From Bryopsis sp. KO-2023 (lineage: Eukaryota > Chlorophyta > Ulvophyceae > Bryopsidales > Bryopsidaceae), in the NCBI GenBank assembly GCA_030272585.1, contig BSYQ01000011.1:4526001-4590000 (forward strand): a stretch of 64,000 bases of DNA. Direction: 5' to 3'. Of this stretch, positions 1 to 14,263 are shown one piece after another (the first letter of the stretch is position 1; each line of letters opens with the position of its first letter). Below the pieces are notes generated by a model. It worked only from the letters and a program-made list of their open reading frames with translations. It did not search any database and was not told where the DNA came from. The position numbers and the translations under genes are program-made.

Positions 1-138
1 CTAAACACACCGTCCAAAATTTCCGCGACACCATTAAGTATTGAAGGGCGATTGATTCTCGAAAGAGCAGCGTTTTTTACGGAGGAGTATGGGAAGAACA
101 ACGAGAGTGTTGCACTTGTTTTGCTGAACCTTGGGTGA
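1..138 (+). CDS. Possible 3' terminal exon, product unknown
   Basis: Frame 1 is open from the first base to a TGA at 136-138. Its composition looks coding, with a charged C-terminal stretch including LERAAFFTEEYGKNNE. It may be the last exon of a gene that begins before the window. A GTGAAG just before the stop could instead be a splice donor. No family was recognised and the exon may be spurious. Confidence 0.2.
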   Translation, partial: LNTPSKISATPLSIEGRLILERAAFFTEEYGKNNESVALVLLNLG

Positions 139-1750
139 AGTGTGGTCCATCGTCCCACATCTGACGGGGGTTGGCTTCATTGCGGTGAGACGCTTGTGGT
201 GCAAGTTCAAGCAGTAGTGATTCCATCTGCAAAACCACAAAAACTCAAAGTCTTATCCACACACAGCGCCACGGATGAGTGTTCTTGCAGCCCAAGGCGC
301 GGTCGTCGGGGAAGGCGAAACTCCAGCGGCGTTCGAAAATTAGGCCCCAAGGACACGATAAAACCAAAACAACAAGGTTTCATTTCAAACGGCTCTGCGT
401 CTCTCCCCCCAACCGCCGCCCGCCAAAATTGACACCATCACTGGTGTTAACTCGGCGCGAGTTCGTCAACTCTTTATTCCAGAAGAGGATAATGCGCCGA
501 ACCCAGGGGGGTTGCTTCCAGATCAGAAAGCCTCTAATCTGGAGGTCCGATTCGCCTTGACTTTCTACTTTGCGTTGACAAGTCAACTGACTTGTGGTTT
601 CTTTAGATTTTGCTTCGTGTTTGAGGTCCAACACCTGTCTGTGGTGAGTCTGTTGGATGAGGGCAACGCTCGCCGTCCTCGGTCTGCCATCTAACCATCC
701 ATCCACTTCCAAGGGGCGTGTTTTCGCAAGTCAGGTCTGGGTGGCAGGCCCTCCCTCGTCCCTGGCGCCTATCACACCCTTCGCAATGTCCTGTGAAAGC
801 GTGCAACAAACTGTCATGTCGCTTTTCACAGACAAGGGATATGAATTGACCGAACGGCGAGGCGAACAGAAATTCCTGGCAACTCATTTTTGTTGGTTGT
901 TGGGATAAAGTCCAGGATGAAAACTACAAAAAGCCATACCTGGCGCACGCCAGATGATACCTGTGGCTTTCCAGCCCACACTGACATCCAACAAGTGCTG
1001 TAAGCTTGCCAATACTTAGTCACAAAATTATACATCTTATCATTCAATTCCAGCCTCCATCCACCCTCCAGCAAAAGGCCGATTTCCTGAGCTACCATGA
1101 GTGTTTTCTTAAATTCAAACTGTGCGGTGCTGTCTGTGCACACTATTCATGACGGAAGTTTACAAGTATTGTGACCAGAATTCTCTCCTGTTTTTGTTCA
1201 AAAATTATTTCATGGTTTTTGAATTTATTACAGGCAATGCTGCCTTTCTTGCACCAGCCAGAAAAAGAACTTGCCATAGCCAGATGTAAGATCAAATTTA
1301 ACAGAATCAAGCCTGAGTTTCAACTCGCTCAAATTAGTGGGAACGTCCTTTACCAGGAGACAATGCCAAGTGTTTCAACATACACATCTGCGGGCAATCA
1401 TCCAGGTCCAAAAACAAGTGCAACACCCATCATAACAGCACATAGAATTCCAAAGCCACGGCATGCAGATGCACAAGGTTCATGAAGGATTTAAGACCAA
1501 AAAAATTATGCCAGTCCCACCAGCAATAGTTCGAAAGAAATGTCAAAACAAAAACTTCTTCCAACTTTTTTTCAAAATCTACATCTAATATGGGCATCCA
1601 TTTTTTAGCGAGCGTTTCATGCAACCGAAAAAATTTATCTACAGAACAACCGATTAGCAGAAAAAAAAATGACACTCATGCATTATTAAGATATGGATGG
1701 GGAGAGCATGCACTTCTGGATGCATCGAAGGCAGCATGCAGATTTGACCC
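139..1750. other. Unassigned intergenic stretch
   Basis: Several open frames of 60 to 110 codons occur on both strands, but none shows a recognisable domain or joins into a convincing multi-exon gene. The minus-strand frame at 826-1143 is the most protein-like. I see no LTRs, terminal inverted repeats or RNA gene here. The right end is the 3' flank of the ornithine carbamoyltransferase gene. Confidence 0.4.
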
Positions 1751-3649
<1,899 letters not shown>

Positions 3650-6600
3650 ATGGGCTCGGCACGAGTGTTGGGCGCGCTGGGCGCGCGACGGGTGGTGCTC
3701 TTCTCCAGAGAGTCGGCCAGTTCTCGCCCCGCTTGCCTCAGCTGGTATCATGCTCAGGTGCGATCACCCCCGCTAAACTCTCCTCACAAGTCGTCGGTTG
3801 GTAGCGCATCGTATTCCCCTGCGACGTTTTTTTCGTATGTGATCTGTTTATGGCGAGTTGATCCCACCATCCTGCCAAGCTTGTCGTGGGTCGAAAGCTT
3901 ATACCTCGTACGAACTCCGTGCTTTAACCTCCGGCAGATGGATTGGGAAGGGATCCTGTAGGGTTTTGAATCCATACGCTCGGGACCTTGAGGACCCAGT
4001 AGCTGTGTGGCCAACGACGTGGTGCAGCGTCGTGAAACAGTCGGATTAAATGTGCTTTTCGTGTTGTTTTTATTCAGTGTTTCGGCCACTGGTTCTGCAC
4101 GGAGTATGATAAATATATGAAAGAAATATATGAAAGCAAGTTATCCTCCAATAGGAGCACCAGTAACAAAACGAGTCAATCAAAATTGGGGGGGGGGGTC
4201 CCAGGGTATTCGACTAGAGGAGAAAAAAACACAAAAAACACAAGAAATCCTGAACTTTACATGCACCAAATGAGAATAAAACCCTTCTTCTTATAAGAAT
4301 AAGAATAAAGGTATTTTTTTGTGGTCCGGGTTAAAAGCAGGCATCCGCTGGTAGCGACACAGGGGAAAACTCCACAAAAACGAAAGGAAAGGATGACAGG
4401 ACCCCGTCGGCCGTGGACTACCCAGCAGACCTGGTGGCCAAGCCGTACAGCCCCACTATCTCTTATTCAACTCCACGGCTACAAAACACCCCCCAAGATG
4501 CGATTCCTAGTTTTGGAGGTACTTCGGCTTCGGGGTGTCAAGGCTGGCCGGGATGGGGACTGGAAAGGGTGCCCACGCCCAAACAACTCGTCAAAGAGCT
4601 AGATAAATTTGTTGTGGGTCAAGACAGGGGGAAAAAGGTAAATCATGAAACAAATAACTGACGACCCCTGGTGGTTCTTTACCCATTTAACGACTTGTTT
4701 GTGTGTGCATGCTTCCTTTTCTTCAAGTTTATTGTATTATGTGTTTTCTTTTTCGATTGCGAAGCTGGGGGCTCATGTAGTCCTGCATTCAGCATGTAGT
4801 TAAACGCTATGGAAAAGCCACACCTTGACAAGGAATAAACCGTTATTTTGAGCCTCGATTTCCTCGTCTTTAGTTTTTCAAGCTGCATTCTTTTCCAACT
4901 TTTTGAAACGTCCACTCACAGTTAGAATTCACCGACCAGATCAGAGGCATGCTTGCATCCTCAGGGGCGGCATGCACCGCTGCTTTTCAGTCAGGGTTTT
5001 TTCCTTCAATCCTTCAGCGCATGTGTGTTTGCAGATTCTGTCTGTGGCGGTGTATAATCACTACATGAGGATCGCCCACGATCAATCACGAAGGTACAAA
5101 TCAGAGTCCCAAGAAGTCGCCAGTGAGGTCGCATCAACATCAGTTCCTCCTGCTGTGGATCAAGCTCCACTGGATCCCACGAGGGTCCAAGGCCCTCAGC
5201 ACAGGTACCCCACCCTCATAAACAGACACCAACTGCTTTTTCATCAATTCAACGTAAATTTGGCTCAATATTGCGTAAAATCGCTGTCAGGGGTACGTAT
5301 CAACCCAGGTAGTTCCCCCGGAATGTCGGTCCGCACTTTCAGACAGTTACGATTTATTGGCAGTTTGGCAAGGTTGTCTAGGAGTAGCCTTTCACAAGTG
5401 GGTGAAGTTTAAATTATTTGGTGGCATGCATCCCTGGTTTGCTCTGTGATTATATTTACCTTGGGGATAATTTTCAGGTGGGGGCCAGTGTCGGTTGATG
5501 TGCCTGTGGGTCCGTCTGGCATCAGGGAGGACTCCGGCGGGGTCAAAACTGAAGTGGAAGACAATAGGGGGACGGTGGATTTTGAGGATCTCATGGAGGA
5601 GCATTCGAAACAGTTTCCAGTGATGGATGCTGATGTGGAGCTCGAGAAAAGCAATGTTCTTGTTATGGTAAGGGGTGGGCAATTGAATCGATGCAAACAA
5701 CAATCGGAGTAGATGGATTAGTAATGTGTGTGTGCGCACACATGCATGGTTTTTACACAAACCCCAACTCTTGTCCCGGTGATTGGATCTTTGGTAGTCC
5801 AAGTGGCTTTCAGCTCAGTTGCTCCCAGTCGGAGCACTGGATGATGCGGCTGTTACAAAAATGCTGACAAGCGTGTGCAGAGAAATCAGGCGAATCTGAG
5901 GGACACTTACATTTTTAAAAAATAAATACGATAATATTTGTTGCAAACAGCTCAAAAAGTGGCTTTTGACATCATTGTGCATGAACCCCGTTTGGTTACA
6001 GAAAATCGCAAGATGAAGATGTACTAATTTTTTTTCCTTGTTTTTTTTGGGGGTTGATTTGCTAGGGACCCACTGGTTCAGGGAAAACGTTGCTAGCTAA
6101 AACCTTGGCGACTTTGATCAACGTTCCGATTGCGATAGCTGATGCCACGACGCTCACCCAGGCGGGGTATGTCGGGGAGGATGTCGAATCGATTCTGTAC
6201 AAGCTCTTGGTTGCAGCCAAATTTGATGTGGCTGCTGCCCAGCAGGTGGGGAAATCAGGTTGAATATGTTTTATATTTTTAATGGAAATTCGGTGAAATA
6301 TGTTTTATAGTTTTAATACAATAAAAGAACGCGTGCCAGGTTGCTTTTAAAACTCTTTGAATTTTAAGGAATATGGACAACTAATTTGAATGTTACGCAT
6401 GTAGGAAGCCTTCGCCGATGGAATTTCAGTTTGAACGTCGAATGAGTGCAGGTTGACTAATCAAGGTGCCATGTGCCCTGTGTTCATTTTATGCAGGGCA
6501 TAGTTTACATCGACGAAATTGATAAAATCGCAAAGCGAGGGGAAAACCCTAGCATCACAAGGGATGTTTCTGGGGAGGGCGTCCAGCAAGCGCTGTTGAA

Positions 6601-7832
6601 AATGCTGGAGGGAACTGTAGTTAACGTGCCAGAAAAGGGTGGCCGAAAGAACCCCAGAGGCGATTTTGTCCAGGTAAAGCGGCCCCCTTGATTTTGTCAG
6701 CAGATGCCCTCAAAATCGCACTGTTTTATTTTTATTTTTCTTGATGAGCCCATTCATGGACAGGTGTTACATGCGGCTTTCACCCTCGCTGGAATGAATG
6801 CTTTTTTTGTTTGTTCAAAGGTTGACACAAAGGATATTCTTTTCCTGTGCGGAGGAGCGTTCGTCGATCTGGACAGGCAAGTGGCCGAGAGGACAGCCGA
6901 GGCATCCATGGGGTTTGGAAATCCTGTGAGGGCGAGGTATACCGGACATCGAGGCGGTGCCCCGGTGCCCTCCGAAGTCCTCATGAATGTGGAGCAGCAA
7001 GATCTGATCAACTATGGCCTCATTCCTGAATTCGTTGGCCGATTTCCCATCCTTTGTGCCTTGAGGGTGAGTCATGCGTGGCAGATGCAAATAAAAAAAA
7101 CAATGGAGCAACAATGGTGTTAAAAAAAAAAAGAGGGTGGGGGAGGCATTGGCAAGGATTTGCTGTTGCTTGCATTGAAGTTTGGTTTGATTTCCTGTGG
7201 TGGTGTGTAATGTTTCTGTCAGGCTTTGACAGAGGACGAGTTGGCACGAGTGCTATATGAACCGAAAAACTCCCTGATTCGACAGTTTCAAGAAATTTTT
7301 GCTAAAAGCGGCGCCAACCTCCAAATAGGGGACGATGCCCTCAGTCAAATTGCCAAAGAGGCTCAGGCGAAAGGGACTGGGGCCAGGGGTTTGAGGGGCA
7401 TCATGGAAAGATTACTTTTGGACGCTATGTTCGAGGTAAGCAATGTTATGACACAAAATTATAGTGTTGGAACGTTTCCCTACGGTTTTTTCTCTTTCTT
7501 GATTGGTCCCTGAGAAAGTAGGTGGTAGGGGGTGGTGGTTTTCCCCTGTGTTTTTAGTTTTTTTAATGGGGTGGGGGGTGGGTGTTCCCCTGTGTTTTCA
7601 AGGTTGAAAGAACTGAATAGGAGAGTTGTGTTGCGTATGTGGGCAGGTTCCTGACATGCAAGACGAGAAACCGGTGGTTTGTGTGGACGAAGCCAGCGTT
7701 ATCAAGTGTTGCAGTTCGGGCTCGAAGCACAGGGGTGCAATCGTCTACACAGGAAAAGAAGCCGACGAACTCCGATCGACGGACTCCTCCAGCGACTTCC
7801 ACGAACCCGTCGCTGCCGAGGTGACAGGTTGA
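3650..7832 (+). CDS. CLPX: ClpX, ATP-dependent unfoldase of the mitochondrial ClpXP protease
   Basis: ClpX is an AAA+ hexamer that unfolds substrates and feeds them to ClpP. Ten exons keep reading phase: 3650-3757, 3858-4031, 4341-4637, 5035-5204, 5478-5667, 6066-6245, 6497-6673, 6821-7066, 7223-7435 and 7647-7832, giving 646 residues. The start is Arg-rich and almost free of acidic residues, as in a mitochondrial presequence. [19 protein letters not shown] marks the beginning of the ATPase region. Walker A GPTGSGKT is at about 314, pore loop GYVGED near 346, Walker B with YIDEID near 376, and SMGFG near 461 corresponds to the ClpP-docking IGF loop. [10 protein letters not shown] near 500 is the arginine-finger region. 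Exon 2 carries CQAC but not a clear four-cysteine zinc finger, and its borders are the least certain. The C-terminal tail after the C-domain is Ser/Asp-rich. Confidence 0.92.
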
Positions 7833-10060
7833 GGGGGGAAAAGAAGAAAAAGGGGGGGGGGATGGGAGGGGCAAGGATGTGCAACAGGAAAATTAACAAA
7901 AGGGGGAAAATTGAAAACAAGAATGGATGTCCTGCCCTTCTTCTCAATGTCAAATTTCAATCGATCCCCCACATTGCAAAGGGAGTGTGGTGCGTTTTGC
8001 TACAGTATCTGTTTTTCTTCGAGGGGTATTTGACCAAGACGTTTTTCCGGCTGGAATCGAAGTTATATCTTATGTCTTATGGGATGATTTGTAACATCAA
8101 CAGAAAAGAGGGGGAGTGGTGGAGGGGAACTACACTAGGAAAAAAAAGGAAAAAAGGGCACATTTTTTTTGGAAAGAAAAACAAGTTTTAATTCCTGATC
8201 GAGGGCGTTGTAGTTGATTTTTTTTTCTTCTTTTTTTTTGTATCATGAGAGAGTTGATGGATTGAGGAAGTGTGCGGGCCAGAAAAAAAAAGGAAAGGAA
8301 TTCTGAAAGGGTGGTCGGTAGGATGTATTTTTTGGGGGCGCTTTTTTTTATATATATTATGGTCGAGATTGCTTCCTTTTTCCGTCCCCTTAAAGGAAAA
8401 AAAAATCCAAAAAGTGAGAGGGGGAAAAGAGAGAAAATGAGGTTTTCGAGGGGTGTTGTTTTTGTTTCGTGTTACGTAGGAGTTCAAAGGAGAAGGAGAA
8501 AAAAAAGGGGTTGTTTATAACGTAATTCTTTACCCGTGGTGTGTGCCCGGAAATATGTAAAACTATAAGAAAAGAGGAGGGGGAAGGTGAAAAAAAAAAC
8601 AGATGTGAAAATTGGCAATGCGTTTTTGTAAAAAAAAAGAAGTCTATCATACCTTGGGGGGGAGGGGACATGGCTGTGGGTTTTTTTGCTTTCTTATTCC
8701 GTAATCAGGTCCTCAATAGTGAAATGTTTGGAAAAAATGAAAAAACAAACAAACAAGAAAACACATGTGTGTTTAAAAGAAGAGGAAAAAAAAGGGAAAG
8801 AAAAATGGAATTGCGATATGTTTCGCCCCCGTTTTTCTTACCTCTTGTTTTCTTCTGGTTGTTGATTTTGTACTATGTTGGATTCCCCCCCCTGTTTTTT
8901 TTTTTAAATTCAACCCCCATTTCTCTTTTGTGATGGGGATATTTTTCATAGGTTGAGGCTGGTTGGAGTATCAGGAAGCAGTTTTCAGGAAGCAAAGGTT
9001 TTTTCCAAAGTGTATTTTTTTCCTTCCGATGGTGCTGCCGGGGGGAAGCTAATACAAGGGAGGGAAGAAACCAAAAAGTTTGGAAAGAAAAAAAAAGAAA
9101 ACAAAGAAATAGAGAGATCATATGTGGTTGGGTGCTGTGTTGTTTTCAGGGCTACGGTTTCCCTGTGCCGATTTCCTTTCATTTTGGAGCAATTCGTGTT
9201 GATGTTTACTCTCAACTGCCTGAAAGCAGGAAATGGCATTTTATATATATGTATATGTTAGATTTTCTAGGGGACTGTGTGCTAAACTTTTGAAAGTGTA
9301 CAAAAAAAATTGAAAAATTGGATGGGCACTAAGGGTTTTCAGCAGAGGTCAGGATGAGGGTTTGAAGGGGAAAAGAATGGTGGGGAAAAGACTTTTTCTT
9401 CTTATTTGTGTCAATCTCCGAATTTTGAATGTATGCATGGAGAGGTTTCCCTTCATAATTTCTCTCCAAAAGAACCCACTGTATTCCTACCGTGGGTTAG
9501 GTTACCGTGGAATCGTTGTTGCTGGCTGTTGCTGTGAATATTCTTCTTGTACAAAAAAGTTTTCCCTGTTGTGCTGTGGGGGTGTTTCCTCCTTTTCAGA
9601 CCTTAAAGGGAATGTGAAAACCGCTGTCATGATTTGGACAATATAGGAACAAACAAAACAAACAAACATCAATTACAAATATAGGAACAAACAAGAGTGA
9701 AAAGAATAAAAAGGAAATACAATTGAACTCTGCCATTATACACGCCGCGCAGAAAGAGGTTGCAAGAGAAACAAACTCTGTTTCTGAGCCCCAAAAGCTT
9801 TCTCTCTGGGCGAAAGAAAATGTGACTTTAATCACAATGATGCATTGATAATCTGGTGGAAAACACGTGATGCAGGTGATGCATGTGATGCAGTTATGCA
9901 TGTGATGCAGTTATGCACGTGATGCAGTTAGATTGCAGTTGTCGACTTCTGCCTTGGGTGTGACAATATTTATCACTATTTTCTGGCAGAGCCTCGCCGC
10001 ACACTTTGGAGCAGAGGGACGTTTAGAAAAGTTGTCCTTTTGCCTTGACGTGCTGAAAGA
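7833..10060. other. Low-complexity intergenic region with homopurine tracts
   Basis: From about 7840 to 9130 the plus strand is dominated by runs of A and G interrupted by T-rich blocks. The open frames are Lys/Arg- or Phe-rich noise. At about 9836-9931 there is a short array built on TGATGCA with variants (GTGATGCAGTTATGCA). No RNA gene or transposon ends were found. It contains the 3' flank of ClpX and the promoter of the next gene. Confidence 0.45.
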
Positions 10061-11884
10061 ATGGAAGGGAGCAACTACGCGCGACGAACGTCGCACAGAA
10101 AACGCGAGCTGGAAGAGAGCTCTGGGTCATCTTGTGGGAGTCGCCCGGGGAAAATACCTCGCCACGAAAGCGTGGAAGAGGTAAGTTCCGCCATGTTTGC
10201 TGTTGCGTTGATTTCGTTTTGTTTCATCTTGTTTTCCTCCTATATTCGGTTGTCAAAGTGGGTTAAAAAAAGCGCGCGAAAACCCGTGCCGCGGTACTTC
10301 ATCCCCCTGAGAGACGGTGGTCGGCTCAGGAGAAGCCTGAAACGTCGAGACTCTATCGTCAAAGTGTCGCTCCCGTCTGGTGGATTCGTCTGTGTACAAA
10401 ATGCGAAAGCTGTTCCATTGCAAGCTTATTTAAAGATGATTTTTACGCGACAGGAGGAGTTGCGACAGGAGGAGTTACGACAGGAGGAGGAAAATCATGG
10501 ATATTGGGAGGAGCAGAACGGCTCCGAAGGGTCGTCTTCCCTGGAGGAGCAGGAACGCGAGAGTTCGGAAGAGGTGGATGGTCCGCGACGGGTGGCGGTG
10601 CCGCAAGTCGAGCCCGAGCGCCCTTCAGCCGGACCGTCCGTTCCAATCCTCGAAAACCACCTCTCAGGGGATGCCGGTGTCCTTGCGCGAGCGATGGCCG
10701 AGTCCTTACTGTACCACGAGGCGATGAAGGCAAAATATAAAAAGCCTCTCGTGGAAAGGTCAATCGAAGAGATCATGGACACTTTCTGTGATTCACAGGT
10801 GTGTGTTTTTTGTTTTTTGTTTTCCATATCGCAATTCCATTTTTGTTCCCCTATGTTTTTTCAAAAATTTTAACAAGGTGTGCTTTCCTTGTCGATTGTC
10901 AACAGCAAACTCATTATTGGCCTGATTTTTTTTCCCGTCCAATTTTTTTTCTGTTCAGACCAAAAACACCAGCAGAAAAAACAAATGTTTGATCATTGTG
11001 TCTGCTTAGGTTCTTTCCATTTTGTTTTTTTTTTCTTCGTGAACTCACTGGAGCATCGACACTGGAATTCCTGACTGACTACATTTGTTTTTTCCTCAAG
11101 ATATTGTTGGAGGCTCTCTGCAAGGAGTGGTTCGGGGCACTTTTCGGCGAAAAGGTCTTGAAGTTGGCCTTAGTTGAATTGGTGCAGCAGGAGCGACAGT
11201 GCACCAAGTGGTATCCTTGCAGAGGTAAATATGGATGACTAAGTTCTTTCAAATAATCATGTTGTGCTTGGATTTGAATGGTGAATGGTCACTGATGGGA
11301 CCGATTTGATTTGGTTTTTTAAGATGGATGGTGTGTTTTGAATTTTGATGTGAGCACAGATTTGTTTACATTCGATTTTGAATATATTGATCAACAGATC
11401 CAATCGGAAAGAACCCTTTATGAAGCCTACCCACAGTCTGTGCTTGGGGCAGGATTTATCTCGGCTTCACTTCCTGTCGTTAATCGAAACCACCAAAATA
11501 TGTCAATGCTTAGGAATCATAGATGTGCAAACGTCTTTCCTCCTAACATCCCTTTTTTTTTACGAAATTAGAGCATGGATTTCGACTACAGTACGGTAGA
11601 CAACGCAAAGTTCTCAGCGGCTTTGGTCGATTCCGACCATCTGGTTGGTTTCAGGTACCCATCAGTACTTCAAGAGCCTCGCAACGAAGCTCATGGAATC
11701 CGGAGACAGGCTGCTGGGGGACAAGGAATTCGTCCCTAAGCTTGAAACCCGGATCAGAGATGAAACCGAAGCTCTCATCTGTGGCTACTCGATTTTCCCT
11801 CAAGGGAATCCAGGAGGAGTTCCACAGATGTTTGCTGACTTGCAGGGCTCCGAAGTCGAAGTCATCGATCTTCTGGATGACTGA
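10061..11884 (+). CDS. Unrecognised acidic protein with C-terminal SUMO-interaction-like motif
   Basis: Four exons fit in phase: 10061-10180, 10259-10798, 11101-11224 and 11655-11884, giving about 337 residues. The first 40 residues are basic and Ser-rich (HRKRELEE), possibly a nuclear localisation signal. Exon 2 includes three short repeats of RQEEL followed by an acidic stretch. Exons 3 and 4 encode a helical-looking region with FGALFGEKVLKLALVELVQQ. The last residues EVEVIDLLDD match a classical SUMO-interaction motif (hydrophobic core followed by acids). I do not recognise the family. A nuclear, SUMO-linked role is only inference. An intermediate exon within the 11225-11654 intron cannot be excluded, because that intron contains protein-like open frames. 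Confidence 0.5.
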
Positions 11885-14263
11885 AATCCCTGCAAGGGGT
11901 TTCTCAGGGAAGAAAAAAGGAAAATGGAGGAGTATATAGGACGGCAGGCTATGGATGCATAGGTGCCGATTCCAGAAAAAAATCTCATGTGGATACACAT
12001 ATGCCATCAAACATTGAATTTGATGTGCACTGGGGCTGGTTAATGGGGTTGCGTTTGAAATGAGGTAAGAATGAGTCAACAGGAAAATTTGGAATGAGTG
12101 CTTTTCCTTGCAAGGAACCTGCAGAGTATTTGCATCCGTACTTCCAGAGCAACTTCCATTTTCATCCATTGTGGGATTCAATTGTTTGGAAGCTGAAATT
12201 GTTGCTCTGTTTTTCTTTCAGTGGCTGGAAGGTGAGGAAATTAAACTTTTGGGACCCAGGGGTGTGTGTGTTTTGGAGCGCCGACGGGAATCACATCAAG
12301 TTTCAATGTTTTGGAACGCAACCCCTGGGCCAGTTTCTGCAAAAGCAAAAGGATGGAGAAGGGGAAGCGATCAAGAGTTCAGAAGAAGAAAAAAATTAAA
12401 TCGCTCAGTGGTGAGGGACCCCAAAAACTGGGGAAAGAAGAAAAAAATCAAAAATATCCAGAAAAAAGCCCCCAAAAAAACCTAGAAAAGGGCAAAAAAA
12501 AGAAAAAAAAATACAAGAAGAAAAGGCCCCAAAAAAAGATCCAGAAAAAGTAGAAAGAAAAAAGGAAAAAGGGTAAAAAAATTATCTAGGAAAAGGAAAA
12601 AAAACCAGCAACCTTTGAAAGAGGCAATATGTTTCTTCAACAAAAGGAGTCAATATTCGCTTTCGTATTTGTCAATTTTCATTCCTATAGGCAGAAATGT
12701 GTGTGTGGGAAGAGTGCTTTGGTTTTTCTGCCACCAACAGCTGATCTATTGCACACACACACATTTCAACACACGCCTAGAAGACGCTCAAAAGACCTGA
12801 AGGAAAGATTGACATACACTCGTGGGAATTGATTGGATGGTGACCAAGCATCACCTGGGTCTTCCTGATCGGATTGAAGAGTAAGAAATCAACGGAATGG
12901 ATCAAATAGTAGTAAACAGAGATCAGGGCGATGCATGTAGGAAGATCTCCTTTCTGGTGGCGATGGGTTTATTGGGAAGAGGAGCAATGGTGAGACAGCA
13001 TGGTTCAAAAATGATGAATGCTCTGGTGGTGGTGATGGGTCTGGCAAGAATGGGAAAGAACAAGGACTTTCTGAGAATTGATGGGTCCATCAGGGTTGAT
13101 TAGTGGGAGTCTGGGAGCAGTAAAACATGCTGGATCAGATGCTGGGGTGAAGGAGAATGCTGCTGATCAAGTTCAGATTCCATCTGGTTCTTGAAAATAA
13201 CTCTGCGAATGGTGAGGGCTCTGGTGAGGGAAGGAAAAAATCAGATAGAAAAATTGGATGGTGGGAAGAATGCTCCGGGTCCAGAGTTAGCGATGCGCCT
13301 GATTGGAGTAGAAGGAAGGAATGGAATTCTTCAAACTGAGCAGGCAAGAGGGTTATCAGTGTGGAGCTGGAGGCGGTTGATCTCCAAGAAATGCACGTAT
13401 TACGTATTGCAAGTCTGTTTTGTGGATAATAAAAGGTGTCAGGAACTCGGTGCTATCAAAGAGGTTGAAGTAGATTGTGTTGGATGGCCATGCATACAGA
13501 AACATTCGACATACTCTAGCAACCAAGGTCATGCCTATCCATTTTTTTTGGAAGGAAAAGGGGGTTTACTGAACAGGAGATGAAGGGATGAGTGCTGATG
13601 TGTCGGAGCGATTCAAGGTTGGCCCTATTTATGGTTGAAAAACAAGGTATTGCTGTTTGGAGCTCTGAATCAGGCTTTTTTGGGGTTGGAAGACTCAAGA
13701 TTTGGTGGTTCTTGGATGAAGTGGATTTGTTGGCTTAATGGGATTAGATCAAAGGAACTGAGGAATTAACGGGTGTGTTGTTTGTCCCTCCTTAATATTT
13801 ACTTGACCAGTCATAGACGAAGTTTGTAAAGAAGGGACTGTGACGTGATGGTCTTTGAATCAATGAAACTCATATGAAATTTGTTGGGCACATTATGCTG
13901 GCTGCGGTCAACATAGATGTCATATTGATGATACAAAAGATGCTCTCGTTACAACGTTGACTGTGTAAAGGTAGAAAACATACAAATGTCTTCAACATTT
14001 CCCTCCTCCAAACACGACCGAACTCATCCTTCCGGCTGCCAACATATTGTCAGAACCACTCAAAAATTGATTGGATATAGTGGTCACTGTTCCACACAAT
14101 CCAGATTTTACCAAGCACTGTTAGTCTAAGAACTGGACCCAAGGCCCATAATCACAATTATCAAATGTGTATGTAATACATTCCATCAAAAACGGCATGT
14201 CATTGTTCCGGATAACCCCGAAAGCACCACCAGAACCAAAAATGCCAACCCCCCCCAAAAAAT
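11885..14263. other. Intergenic region, A-rich core
   Basis: The stretch 12370-12610 is strongly A-rich and purine-rich. Beyond it, 12900-13600 has a G/A-biased plus strand with a broken-looking open frame (13191-13583) that matches nothing I know. It may be a decayed transposon, but no ends or target duplications were seen. The region separates a plus-strand gene from a minus-strand gene, so it holds two 3' flanks. Confidence 0.4.

Noticed and set aside
8188-9121. Several Lys- or Phe-rich open frames
   Set aside because: They arise from homopurine and homopyrimidine runs and have no start context, splice logic or recognisable domain.
9836-9931. CRISPR-like array
   Set aside because: The repeats are short, overlapping variants of TGATGCA with no unique spacers, in a eukaryotic genome.
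11340-11650. Extra exons (DLFTFDFEYIDQQ and MDFDYSTVDNAKF) in the SUMO-motif gene
   Set aside because: They look coding but do not join both neighbours in phase. The direct junction 11224 to 11655 does.
13191-13583. 130-codon open frame
   Set aside because: There is no domain, no splice partners and biased composition. It was not called as a gene.
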